From the NCBI RefSeq assembly GCF_001280595.1, contig NZ_LITU01000070.1:559515-623514 (forward strand): 64,000 nt of DNA, given 5' to 3'. Shown here piece after piece: positions 37,866-46,516 of this stretch. The stretch is from Paenibacillus xylanivorans (GTDB taxonomy: Bacteria; Bacillota; Bacilli; Paenibacillales; Paenibacillaceae). Below the pieces are notes generated by a model that was given only the letters and a program-made list of their open reading frames with translations, did no database searches and had not been told where the DNA came from. The first letter of the stretch is position 1; each line of letters begins with the position of its first letter. Made by a program: the position numbers and the translations under genes.

Positions 37866-38207
37866 ATGAAACCGATTTATTCGAAGGCCCAGCTGGGCTA
37901 CATGAAGGCAAAGACACAGTTCGAGAAGCAGGCAGTCATTCTGGAGAAAAAGTTGGAAGATACACGTAAGACGGAGGAGATCTCTCAGGAAGTGATGGAA
38001 GGGCTTGTACAGACTACTGGCTTCCATGATGCGTATAACAATCTGGTTCTGGCTGAGAATGAATTGATTGAATGGTCTCACACGACGATGAAGCATGAGA
38101 AAACGTACCGTGAGAACAGACAACCAATCGATGATATGTATCTGAGATTGAACAGCGATCCGCAGATGCGTGCTCAAATTATCGATCTTGCGATGAAAAT
38201 TCGCTAA
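37866..38207 (+). CDS. Small charged coiled-coil protein, function unknown
   Basis: 113 residues, with no signal peptide or membrane helix. Rich in Lys/Glu, with heptad-like stretches (QFEKQAVILEKKLEDTRK and ENELIEWSHTTMKHEK) that predict helices or a coiled coil. Preceded by its own promoter and a GAGGGTGA ribosome site, and followed by a clear terminator, so it is a real single-gene unit. I do not recognise the family. It lies between two SLH genes, but nothing in it suggests export. Confidence 0.7.
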   Translation: MKPIYSKAQLGYMKAKTQFEKQAVILEKKLEDTRKTEEISQEVMEGLVQTTGFHDAYNNLVLAENELIEWSHTTMKHEKTYRENRQPIDDMYLRLNSDPQMRAQIIDLAMKIR

Positions 38208-38230
38208 CCTATATAACCAGAATAGTACGA

Positions 38231-38262
38231 AAAGCATCCCAGAATGGGATGCTTTTTATTTT
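38231..38262 (+). terminator. Terminator after the 113-residue gene
   Basis: AAAGCATCCC / GGGATGCTTT stem with a 5-base loop, followed by TTATTTT. Confidence 0.88.
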
Positions 38263-38558
38263 ACTTATTGTGGAATTTGTCGCTTCATAGTATGAAACTA
38301 TGGGTATAAATAAACGTTGGCAACATAGAAGAAGCACCCTTTATATTGGAAAGAACACAGTGGCATCAATGCTATATAATGGTTTTGAATGGCTATCTTA
38401 CCCGCACTGTACCTATACATAAATAAATTCAAAACTTTTTTTGTGTAATCCGCAACTTTTTGAAATCTGCTGCGTTTAAGATGTAGAGTTAAAAACATTG
38501 GGCCTGCTACCAAGAATGACCTCGTGAAGAATCTTGTCTATTTTTTAGAAAAAATTGC
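38263..38558. other. AT-rich intergenic stretch before the S-layer promoter
   Basis: About 300 bases with no credible gene or strong hairpin. It could hold additional upstream promoters of the S-layer gene, but I cannot point to one with a good -35/-10 pair. Confidence 0.4.
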
Positions 38559-38587
38559 TTTACGACTCGGAAGACCCATTGTATAAT
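38559..38587 (+). promoter_or_regulatory. Promoter of the S-layer gene
   Basis: TTTACG, a 17-base spacer and a perfect TATAAT. The predicted start near 38595 gives a leader of about 200 bases before the signal-peptide start, a length typical of stable S-layer messages. Confidence 0.6.
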
Positions 38588-38724
38588 ACGAAGGTAGGAT
38601 TAGGAAACTACTCTATTTTCGTATGGTTCTGCTTTACAACTTAGTTTACAAGTTTCTGTGATATGCTCACAGACATCATTTATATTAACTTGCTCACAAC
38701 TCTGGAAAGGGGGTGCAACAATAT

Positions 38725-38796
38725 ATGAGGAATACGAGCGACCCTATTAAAGAAAATTCAAATGTTATGAACACCCAAGGAGGAGAAAAAAAGGTT
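38725..38796 (+). promoter_or_regulatory. Upstream in-frame start region of the S-layer gene
   Basis: ATG 38725 has a strong GGAAAGGGGGTG site 11 bases upstream and is in frame with the main start at 38797, which has its own AAGGAGGAG site (38777-38785). The 24-residue extension (MRNTSDPIKENSNVM...) is polar and not needed for a signal peptide. Tandem in-frame starts are known for the wall-protein operon of Brevibacillus (formerly Bacillus brevis) 47. Confidence 0.5.
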
Positions 38797-41700
38797 ATGA
38801 AGAAAATTTTATCCGTAGCATTGTCTACAGCAATGGCATTCTCAATGTTTGCATCTGTAGCATTCGGTGACACAGCAGTTTCACCACAACAACAGTTTGA
38901 TGCATTGAAAGCAAAAGGTATCTTCTCTGGTTACCCAGATGGTACTGCAGGTTTGGATAAAGACATGACTCGCGCTGAGTTCGCTAAAGTCATCACTAAA
39001 TTGCTCGGTCTGAAAGAGATCACTGGAACTCTTTCTTACACTGACAAAAACTACACAGCTAAAAACTGGGCTGTACCTTACATCGAAGCAGTAACTGCTG
39101 CGGGTATCATGGAAGGTAAAAACGTTGAGAAGAAAATCTTCGACTTCAACGGTAAAGTAACAGTGTCTGAGATGGCTACCATCCTGACTCGTGCACTTGA
39201 CCTGGAAATCCCAGCTGAAACTAACAATAGTGCAGCTGATTGGGCTAAAGGTTATGTTCAAGCAGCAATCAACGCTGGTTTGATCGATTCTAAAGCTAAC
39301 TTCGGTGCTAACGCTTCCCGTGAATTGCTTGTAGGCGCTGCTTACGCAATTGACCAAGCGCAAAGCTTGAAAGTTACAAAATACGAAGTAAGTGAAGGCG
39401 GTAAAGTCGTTACTTTCACAATCAGTGACGGCGAAACTGTAAAGGTTACTTTGGAAAAAGCTCTTGAAGCTAACAAAGAAACTGAAGTGAAATTTACTTA
39501 CAAAGATAAATCTTTCACTGAAAAAGTTACTTATGTTGTAGAAGCTGCAACTAAAGTACAATCCGCTTCTTCCACTAACCTGAAAGAAGTAGACGTTGCT
39601 TTTGACGGTAAAGTAGACAAAGCTACTGGAACTGACAAAAACAACTACACAGTGGACAATAACTCCCGTAAAGTTAAATCTGTAACCTTGTTGGAAGATG
39701 GCAAAACAGCACGTCTCTTGTTGGATACAACTTCTGCAGGTACATTCACACAAGGAACTACTTACAAAGTAGTTGTTAAAAACGTGAAATCTTCTACTGG
39801 TACAGTATTGCCACAAGGTGAGGTTTCCTTCACATCTGCTGACAATACTTTGCCTACAGTAACAGAAGTTAAAGCTCTGGGAACTAAAGCAATCAAAGTT
39901 ACTTTCTCTGAGCCAATTAAAACACCAACAAGCAGCAACTTCCAATTGGATGATAAAGCATTTGTTGGATCTGTAACTTTGGGTGCTAATGAGCGTGAAG
40001 TAATCCTGCGTGACTACACAGGAACAATCTCCGCTGGAGCTCACAAGTTGACTACTTCTTTGGTTGAAGATTATGCAGGCCTGAAATCTTTGGCAGCAAC
40101 ATCTGATTTCACAGCGGCAGTTGATACTGAAGGTCCTAAAGTGACTGAAATCTCCGCTACTTTGGAAAAAGTTACTGTAACTTTCGATGAAGAAGTAGAT
40201 CCAAACTCTGTAACTAACGAAAGCTTCTACTGGTTGTCTGGTACAACTAAGAAAACTGGTAAAGCTACACAAATCTCTGGTAATGTTTACGAAGTAGACT
40301 TTACTGCTAACCGTCTTCCAGGTTACGAAACAAACTTGTTTGTTGACGTGAAAGACTACTCTGGTAATGCAAATGCTACTAAAGAACATAAAGTGACTGC
40401 TACAGTTGACCTTGTTCAACCTAAAGTAGTAGACGTAACTTATGGTAGCGATGTGACTGACGAATTGACAGTTCGTTTTGATAAAGCTGTTAACGCAGGA
40501 GATATCAAATACTTTACTGTTAAAAAAGGTAACGATGTAATCCCAGTTAAGAGTGTTTATGCAAAACCAGGTTATGATAATAAAGTATTTAATGTTACAT
40601 TCTATTCCAAACTGTCTGGTTCTTACAGCTTGAAAGTAGCTGATGTCAAAGACTTTACAGCTTTGAATAATACCTTGGTAACATATGAAGGTACTTTCTT
40701 GGCAAGTGATAGTGCTGCTCCTAAACTGGCAGACTTTGGCGGCGTAGATGTTAATCGTTCGGAGCGTAAAGTTGCACTTACATTCGACAGAGAAATTGAT
40801 CTCGCTACGTTGAACAATCGTGCTAACTATTATGTTAAATTTGTAAAATCCGGATCTTCTGTAGCACAAAACATTTCTCTTCCAACTGATGTACAAGTGA
40901 ATGTAGCTAACGATGGTAAATCTGTTGTTCTGGTATTCCCACAATACATCGAAGGAACACTTGTTTCATTCCCAGGATCTGTTCAAGAAGTTAGCATTGC
41001 TGGTTTGAAATCCAAAACAGGTCAAGCTACATCTTGGATTGAATCCGGCACTTTGAATGAGACAGTTATGGCTACACCTACAGCGGAACAAAAAGATGCA
41101 AGAACAATCGAGTTGACTTTCAACAAAGCGATTGCTCAAGCTTCCGTAAATGATTTCACTGTATCTGGAAATAACACTGTGAACTCTGTATCAATTGACA
41201 ATAATAAAGTGACGCTGAAAACATCAGCAGATCTTGCTAACAGCACTAATGTTAACATTTTGAACAATAACAGCATTCAAACTTATGCTGGTCATAAAAT
41301 TGCTGGAGTTCAGTTGACTACTACTGGAAGTGTAGCTCCACGTGTTAAACTTAATTCTGGTGATACTCTTTCACAAAATGACCGAGTAATTGTACTTCCA
41401 TTTACTGTAGCTCTTGATAACACAGTAGATGCTACTGGTGTGGCAGCAAACCTTTTGGTCAAACGTGCTGACAAAGCGTCTGATAGCGATGCATTGGTGC
41501 CTGTAACTGATTACACAGCTAAAGTTGTAGGTAGTACAGTTGAAATCACTATTAAAGACACTTATTCCAACCCTAGCAATATTGAATATATTGTTAGTGT
41601 GAAAGACAATGCAACATTTATTCGCACTACTGATGGTAAGTTTGCTGCTAAATCGGATGCATTCAGAACATCGACTAATGTAACTTCACCAACAGGTGTT

Positions 41701-42342
41701 ACTACTAGTGCAGTTTCAACTGTTAGAGAAGGCGCTGTTCAAGACAATGGTGCAAAACAAGTAGCAGAATTGACTCTGACAGGAACACCAACTGTTGATG
41801 AAGATGTGATTGTAGTATTCAATGACGGTGCTGCTAAAAGTGTAACTCATACAGTAGTTGCTGGTGATACACTGACTACAATTGCTACAGCTGTTGCTGG
41901 TGACTTTAATACTGCATTGACGGCTAATTACGTTGTAACTAGCAACGGTGCAAAAGTTGTATTCACAGCTAAAAATGAAGCGAATAGCAAACCAATTGGT
42001 GCTACTGTTTCTGGTGCTGCATTGTCTGGTTCTGCACGGACAACATCTGAAGGTAAAGCGCCAGTGGCTGCTGCTGCACAACAAGTGAAAATCACTGTAA
42101 CGCAAAAAGCGAACAGAGATGGAAGCAACACAGTGAAGTTCACAGATGGAACAATCACTAAAGAAGTAAAAGTTGATGTTTTGGCTTCTGAATCTACAAG
42201 TGATATTGCTCTAAATATCAAAAATGCATTTGCTGGAGAACTGACTGGTTACACAGTAACAAATTCAGCTTCAGATGTAATCTTCACAGCAGATAATGCT
42301 GCGGCTAACAAAACAATCACTATTACAACTTCTGCTAACTAA
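38797..42342 (+). CDS. Main S-layer protein, N-terminal SLH domains
   Basis: 1181 residues from ATG 38797. Signal peptide MKKILSVALSTAMAFSMFAS-type, cut after VAFG. Three SLH domains follow (about residues 30-195); the first has MTRAEFAKVITKLLG, the others have weaker VSEMATIL and SRELLVGA versions. The rest is a chain of SbsA-like Ig modules. Codon use is strongly biased (GCT, GTT, ACT, AAA, GGT) unlike its neighbours, which together with the strong promoter, long leader and two ribosome sites marks a very highly expressed gene. It should form the surface lattice on the CsaB-modified polymer. Earlier in-frame starts at 38713 and 38725 exist. Confidence 0.9.
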   Translation: MKKILSVALSTAMAFSMFASVAFGDTAVSPQQQFDALKAKGIFSGYPDGTAGLDKDMTRAEFAKVITKLLGLKEITGTLSYTDKNYTAKNWAVPYIEAVTAAGIMEGKNVEKKIFDFNGKVTVSEMATILTRALDLEIPAETNNSAADWAKGYVQAAINAGLIDSKANFGANASRELLVGAAYAIDQAQSLKVTKYEVSEGGKVVTFTISDGETVKVTLEKALEANKETEVKFTYKDKSFTEKVTYVVEAATKVQSASSTNLKEVDVAFDGKVDKATGTDKNNYTVDNNSRKVKSVTLLEDGKTARLLLDTTSAGTFTQGTTYKVVVKNVKSSTGTVLPQGEVSFTSADNTLPTVTEVKALGTKAIKVTFSEPIKTPTSSNFQLDDKAFVGSVTLGANEREVILRDYTGTISAGAHKLTTSLVEDYAGLKSLAATSDFTAAVDTEGPKVTEISATLEKVTVTFDEEVDPNSVTNESFYWLSGTTKKTGKATQISGNVYEVDFTANRLPGYETNLFVDVKDYSGNANATKEHKVTATVDLVQPKVVDVTYGSDVTDELTVRFDKAVNAGDIKYFTVKKGNDVIPVKSVYAKPGYDNKVFNVTFYSKLSGSYSLKVADVKDFTALNNTLVTYEGTFLASDSAAPKLADFGGVDVNRSERKVALTFDREIDLATLNNRANYYVKFVKSGSSVAQNISLPTDVQVNVANDGKSVVLVFPQYIEGTLVSFPGSVQEVSIAGLKSKTGQATSWIESGTLNETVMATPTAEQKDARTIELTFNKAIAQASVNDFTVSGNNTVNSVSIDNNKVTLKTSADLANSTNVNILNNNSIQTYAGHKIAGVQLTTTGSVAPRVKLNSGDTLSQNDRVIVLPFTVALDNTVDATGVAANLLVKRADKASDSDALVPVTDYTAKVVGSTVEITIKDTYSNPSNIEYIVSVKDNATFIRTTDGKFAAKSDAFRTSTNVTSPTGVTTSAVSTVREGAVQDNGAKQVAELTLTGTPTVDEDVIVVFNDGAAKSVTHTVVAGDTLTTIATAVAGDFNTALTANYVVTSNGAKVVFTAKNEANSKPIGATVSGAALSGSARTTSEGKAPVAAAAQQVKITVTQKANRDGSNTVKFTDGTITKEVKVDVLASESTSDIALNIKNAFAGELTGYTVTNSASDVIFTADNAAANKTITITTSAN

Positions 42343-42357
42343 TAGAAGTTAGTTAAG

Positions 42358-42393
42358 AAAAAGCTTACCCTTAGGGTAAGCTTTTTTCTTTTT
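42358..42393 (+). terminator. Terminator after the S-layer gene
   Basis: AAAGCTTACCC TTA GGGTAAGCTTT followed by TTTCTTTTT; a compact, strong hairpin. Confidence 0.92.
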
Positions 42394-42471
42394 ATACAAC
42401 AACATCGTAACTTTCTTTCCCTCTCAAACGTTTATACTATAAGCAACAAGCAACTTATGGGAGGTTTGGAA

Positions 42472-45096
42472 GTGGATCATAAAAAGGTCATGATGACTTT
42501 AATAGCAAGTATGTTGTTGATCAGTTCAAGTGGGGGGATCGCAGCAGCTGCGAATACGTCGACGAGTTCAAATAATTCATTAAATAACAATACAACGAAG
42601 AAAGAACAGACACCCACAGCTAAAAAGGTAGTACATACATTGGCCAACGTTCCTGTGGTGAAAGTAACCGCAAGGAGTACCGTGAAATTAACGGACGTAA
42701 ATATCTTGTCTCAAGATGATGGGAACACAGTGACGTATACGTTAACGTATCAAAATAATGACAGTAAACCTATGATGATGCTCGATTATTGGAGCAAAGT
42801 GAAGACCAAAGGAGGGACGAGCTTTTCTCCGAAACTGATTGCCAAGGATCAGGAAAAAAAGACGGTATCTCCAGGTTCCACGGTGGATCTCACTTACGTG
42901 ATGAAGGTTGGACGTGAAGTGAAGTTGAGTGATCTGAACTTCCTGATTGTAAAATGGGATTTCAGTAAACCCAACTATGAAAGCACATTGGGGAAATTCA
43001 ACGTTCCTGCTTCATATAGCATTACAACACCCGTAGGCAAAACAAAAACGGTTCGTTTGAGTGATTCAGCCGTCAAGGTTAAGGTGTCAGGAATCAAAGT
43101 ATATCCGGGTGAAGATAAGAAGCAATATGTCAAAGTTGGTGTAAACCTCAATAACATTAGCTATAAACTGCTAGATAATCCGAATATCAAATGGATTTTG
43201 CGTACATCGAGTGGTACGAACTATCCATTAACCCCGGATAAAGATAGCACAGGCATCAGCATCCAGGCACAGGCAAATAAAACATTGAGCTTAATGGCCT
43301 CTTTGCCCACAGCGCTGAAACTCGAAAAGTCTGAATTGCTGCTTGTGGAAGAACAAGGTGAAGAGAAGACAGCTCTACCTGTGGCTGCTTTACAACTGCC
43401 AGAAGCTAGTAGTCAATCTAATGTGGTTACGGCAGCGAATCAACCGAATATCATTTCAATTGATGGACAACCTGTATCCACACTTCTTGAATCTACACGT
43501 GTTCGTGGAGAGGATGAAGAATATGATCTAACGATGCAATGGGTTATTAAGAACCAAGGGAAGAAAGAAGTTAAGATTCCTAAATACGCATTAGAGATCC
43601 GTACAGCGGATGGTACAGCTTACCCGATTGAGACGAAGGCATTGGATGATCTGAAGCTGAAGCCAGGTGCGACGAAGACGATTAAGCTGATCACTACCAT
43701 TCAAGGTGATGGGGATACCAGCAAAATTAAACTGTATGCCATGACTCCGATAACGAAGGAAGAAAGTAAGGAAGGAAACACGAATGCTAGCAGCTTTGAG
43801 TTCTCCTATCCTGTGGGTATCTACGCTATACCGGAGTCTGTAACCAGTGGAGATGGGCTTACTACTGAAACGGTGATCAAGAACAGCAAAGGCACATTCG
43901 GAGTGTCTGTCGGCTCTCTCCAACGCCTGCCATGGACAGATAGTGATATTATTGCTGCCAAGGTGACCATTCGTAACGCATCGGCCAAAACCGTTCAATT
44001 ACCTGAGCTGGAAGCGATGTTCACCATCGACTCCGCACGAATTGATGGAGATACAAAGCTGATTCGTGCGCAAGGTGGTAAGTTACTTGGCCCAGGTATG
44101 ACTACAGAAGCTTATCTCTTGACCAAAATTCCATCGGAGCTGAATATGAGTCGTCTGGAAGTGACTTTACTGGAGAAGGTAGGCGAAGAAGAAACAAACG
44201 ATTGGATTACCCTCAGTACGTCCGGTTTAATTCAGCCACTTTCTTATGTAGGTGCAGGGAAGACCTTTACTCAAGGTACTGCCGAAAAAGAAACCGAGCT
44301 GGGTGTGCGCAGAACATATGTATATCCGGGGTCTTCGTCCGATATTGTCTATACCGAGTTCGAAATGACGAACAAATCATTGCGTCAGAGCGGTCTCGCG
44401 AAATTAGTAGGATATTATAAAACAGCAGATGGTCAGTATTATAAAGCAACTGCCAAACAGGCTGATCGTGTACCAGGACCAGGTCAGAAGAGTGTTGTAA
44501 CCTTCTGGGCCAAAGTACCGAAGAGTGTAACGTCAACATCCGATATGCGACTGATCGTGGGTGAAGGTGTGGCTGACAACAAATTTGTATCTGGTGAAGG
44601 AGAGGCTACAGCTTATGTCAATGCGATGGCATTTGAAGTACAGCCAAAAACATTACAAGTGCTGGCTTCCTTGAACGATATTGATTTGTATCCATACAAA
44701 TTCTCTGGCAGCAATATCAGAGCGTATCTCACAGGTGGTACATCGGTTCAGATTGAGATGATTTACTCGTTAACGCAGGAAGAAGCAGTAGATAGCGGCG
44801 AATACGGACACAAATTGATTCTTTCTCTCACAGATGGATCTGGTAAAGTGTTTGATAAAGAGCTTACACCGGGAACCGATCTGAAAACAGGTATTAATCA
44901 GACGCTGAACTGGAGCATAGATGACTCCGTCTTCAATAAAATACGCGGGGGTTCATATCGTGTAGCATTGTATGATGTGTTTGAGGGCCAACGGATTCGT
45001 CTTGCAGAACAAGGGTACAGTTACGATGTGTCCAAACTGCCAAAAGAAGAACCAGAGTTTCCGGAAGAGGGTTCCGGGAACAACAATACAAAATAA
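42472..45096 (+). CDS. Secreted multi-module protein, function unknown (GTG start)
   Basis: 874 residues with a signal peptide (core MTLIASMLLISSSGGIAAAA), a Ser/Asn/Thr-rich linker, then five or six related modules of about 115-140 residues. Each module has a pattern resembling NxSxKxxxLPxxxAxxxxxDG, a PG-rich turn, and a K(I/L/V)P near the end followed by a strand ending in LLVEE, LLEK or IVGEG. This suggests repeated beta sandwiches, loosely like DUF4352-type domains. There is no SLH domain, LPXTG motif or catalytic motif. GTG 42472 is six bases after GGGAGGT; the ATG at 42457 overlaps that site. It sits directly after the S-layer gene but has its own transcript limits. Confidence 0.75.
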   Translation: MDHKKVMMTLIASMLLISSSGGIAAAANTSTSSNNSLNNNTTKKEQTPTAKKVVHTLANVPVVKVTARSTVKLTDVNILSQDDGNTVTYTLTYQNNDSKPMMMLDYWSKVKTKGGTSFSPKLIAKDQEKKTVSPGSTVDLTYVMKVGREVKLSDLNFLIVKWDFSKPNYESTLGKFNVPASYSITTPVGKTKTVRLSDSAVKVKVSGIKVYPGEDKKQYVKVGVNLNNISYKLLDNPNIKWILRTSSGTNYPLTPDKDSTGISIQAQANKTLSLMASLPTALKLEKSELLLVEEQGEEKTALPVAALQLPEASSQSNVVTAANQPNIISIDGQPVSTLLESTRVRGEDEEYDLTMQWVIKNQGKKEVKIPKYALEIRTADGTAYPIETKALDDLKLKPGATKTIKLITTIQGDGDTSKIKLYAMTPITKEESKEGNTNASSFEFSYPVGIYAIPESVTSGDGLTTETVIKNSKGTFGVSVGSLQRLPWTDSDIIAAKVTIRNASAKTVQLPELEAMFTIDSARIDGDTKLIRAQGGKLLGPGMTTEAYLLTKIPSELNMSRLEVTLLEKVGEEETNDWITLSTSGLIQPLSYVGAGKTFTQGTAEKETELGVRRTYVYPGSSSDIVYTEFEMTNKSLRQSGLAKLVGYYKTADGQYYKATAKQADRVPGPGQKSVVTFWAKVPKSVTSTSDMRLIVGEGVADNKFVSGEGEATAYVNAMAFEVQPKTLQVLASLNDIDLYPYKFSGSNIRAYLTGGTSVQIEMIYSLTQEEAVDSGEYGHKLILSLTDGSGKVFDKELTPGTDLKTGINQTLNWSIDDSVFNKIRGGSYRVALYDVFEGQRIRLAEQGYSYDVSKLPKEEPEFPEEGSGNNNTK

Positions 45097-45135
45097 TAAG
45101 TAGATAGTTTATCTATACTACTATACTGTGAATAC

Positions 45136-45179
45136 AAGCAAAACCTCGTTTCCGAGAAATCGGGAGCGAGGTTTTGCTT
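45136..45179. terminator. Long hairpin after the 874-residue gene
   Basis: A perfect 13-bp inverted repeat, AAGCAAAACCTCG / CGAGGTTTTGCTT. No T tract follows on the + strand, so it may act through its T-rich stem side or as an RNA-stabilising hairpin. Confidence 0.6.
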
Positions 45180-45244
45180 GTCCCCACAACATTTTTTCTC
45201 TATAGTTAAAGTTAATAGATTTCCAGAGGAGGAAAATAAATCAC

Positions 45245-45838
45245 ATGAAACCTTATATGAAAGTATCCCTGGCTGCGCTGGCGATTGGTGTTGGCGTGTG
45301 GGTTGGGTCTGTATACAGCAATACGGCAATAGGTGCAGGCACAATTCAACCAGGAACAGCAGATGATCCTGTAGTTACCAAAAGTTATGTAGATCAACAA
45401 ATTCAGCAGGCGCTGGGGGGGAAGATCTCCACGGGCAGTGGCAATAACAGTAGTGGTGCAGACAGTAATGCAGGCAATGGTAGCAATACCGGCTCAACTG
45501 GAACTGGAAACTCAAGTAACACAGGTGGCGATACCACGCTTCCTCCACTAGTATCCGGTGCTTCGGATGCGCTTGAGATCGTTATGGTGAAACCGGGTCA
45601 ACAATTGATAGGTACAACTGGCGCGGAGTTCATCGTACGTAGCGGCAAGGCTGTGATCGTCAGTGAGGGTACGAATGGTGTAGCCGATCTGACGGACGGG
45701 GTAGACCTGACGAATGGTCAGGAAGCGCCGACAAATCACCTGCTCTCTTTTCCAAAGGATGGTCGAGGCATTACAGTTCTCGATGGCAACAAATACAGTC
45801 TGACCGTTATGGTTCGCGGTGGATATTCTTTGAAGTAG
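45245..45838 (+). CDS. Secreted or membrane-anchored protein with a conserved C-terminal domain, function unknown
   Basis: 197 residues: a signal or anchor helix (VSLAALAIGVGVWVGSVYS), a conserved-looking VTKSYVDQQIQQALGG helix, a Ser/Gly/Asn linker of about 40 residues, then a compact C-terminal domain with VMVKPGQQLIGTTGAEFIVR, GVADLTDGVDL, NHLLSFPKDGRGI and VMVRGGYSLK. I recall this domain pattern from other Firmicutes surface proteins but cannot name a function. AGGAGG precedes ATG 45245. Confidence 0.7.
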   Translation: MKPYMKVSLAALAIGVGVWVGSVYSNTAIGAGTIQPGTADDPVVTKSYVDQQIQQALGGKISTGSGNNSSGADSNAGNGSNTGSTGTGNSSNTGGDTTLPPLVSGASDALEIVMVKPGQQLIGTTGAEFIVRSGKAVIVSEGTNGVADLTDGVDLTNGQEAPTNHLLSFPKDGRGITVLDGNKYSLTVMVRGGYSLK

Positions 45839-45986
45839 TTTGAGCATTGTAACCTGAAATTATTCAATATTACGTAATAAGGATTGCTGAGATTACCCAG
45901 TTCTAACAAACATTAATATGGCTAGCCAGCCTTGTTCCTGCTCACTCTATAACTGTACACAACCAATAACCGGAGGTGCAGGAATT

Positions 45987-46259
45987 ATGGCTAGAAGCAA
46001 CCGCAAAGTGGTACCCGAAAGTCGTCAGATGTTGGATCAAATGAAATATGAAATTGCTGCTGAGTTTGGTCTGAATGTGGGATATGGCGGTAGAGGTCTT
46101 GCTGGTGCAGATACCGAATTTGGTTCTGAACTGGGTGAAGTGAGTGATCACTCTTATGGCCAGTATAAAGGCTGGGGCCATCTGACTTCCCGTGAGAATG
46201 GATCGGTCGGTGGAGAGATTACGAAAAGGCTGATTCGCCAGGCACAGCAGCACTTATAG
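45987..46259 (+). CDS. Alpha/beta-type small acid-soluble spore protein
   Basis: DNA-coating protein of the dormant spore that protects against UV and is degraded at germination. The 90 residues contain the GPR protease site in [10 protein letters not shown] and the C-terminal signature [17 protein letters not shown]. Between them is a Gly/Ser-rich stretch longer than in typical members (60-70 residues). ATG 45987 follows CGGAGGTG. Expression is expected in the forespore under SigG, but I could not place a convincing SigG promoter. Confidence 0.9.
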   Translation: MARSNRKVVPESRQMLDQMKYEIAAEFGLNVGYGGRGLAGADTEFGSELGEVSDHSYGQYKGWGHLTSRENGSVGGEITKRLIRQAQQHL

Positions 46260-46283
46260 GATGTTTTCCTTATCCAAATCGGT

Positions 46284-46312
46284 TTGACACGTCTTGACAA
46301 ATACGTTAAGAT
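46284..46312 (+). promoter_or_regulatory. SigA promoter upstream of metK
   Basis: Perfect TTGACA, a 17-base spacer and TAAGAT. The predicted start near 46319 is only about ten bases before a strong terminator hairpin. Confidence 0.6.
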
Positions 46313-46327
46313 GGCAGTTGAGGTACG

Positions 46328-46360
46328 CAACCTTTTCCGCTAGGAAAAGGTTGATTTTTT
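46328..46360 (+). terminator. Terminator between the SASP gene and metK, inside the metK leader
   Basis: CAACCTTTTCC GCTA GGAAAAGGTTG followed by ATTTTTTG. It ends the SASP transcript and would also stop RNA started at 46319 unless read through. No S-box aptamer is seen. Confidence 0.85.
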
Positions 46361-46516
46361 GTTGAGGCCATTACCTGAAAAATCCTTATCTTCGTAACTG
46401 CGGCCCCTGCGTCCTTATTCCGCCCGGAAAGCTTTCGAGGGTACAGTGAACGAATCAACGTAAATGTTTTGTTCGGGCAATCGCCATACTACTGGTTATG
46501 GGAGGTTGAAACTTCA

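Noticed and set aside
38881-40944. 687-codon open frame antisense to the S-layer gene
   Set aside because: The S-layer gene avoids the codons TTA, CTA and TCA, which would create antisense stops. The frame has no ribosome site and its translation is Cys/Phe/Ser-rich nonsense.
46361-46516. SAM (S-box) riboswitch before metK
   Set aside because: None of the conserved S-box core (for example the GAGGGA and kink-turn segments) is present in the leader.
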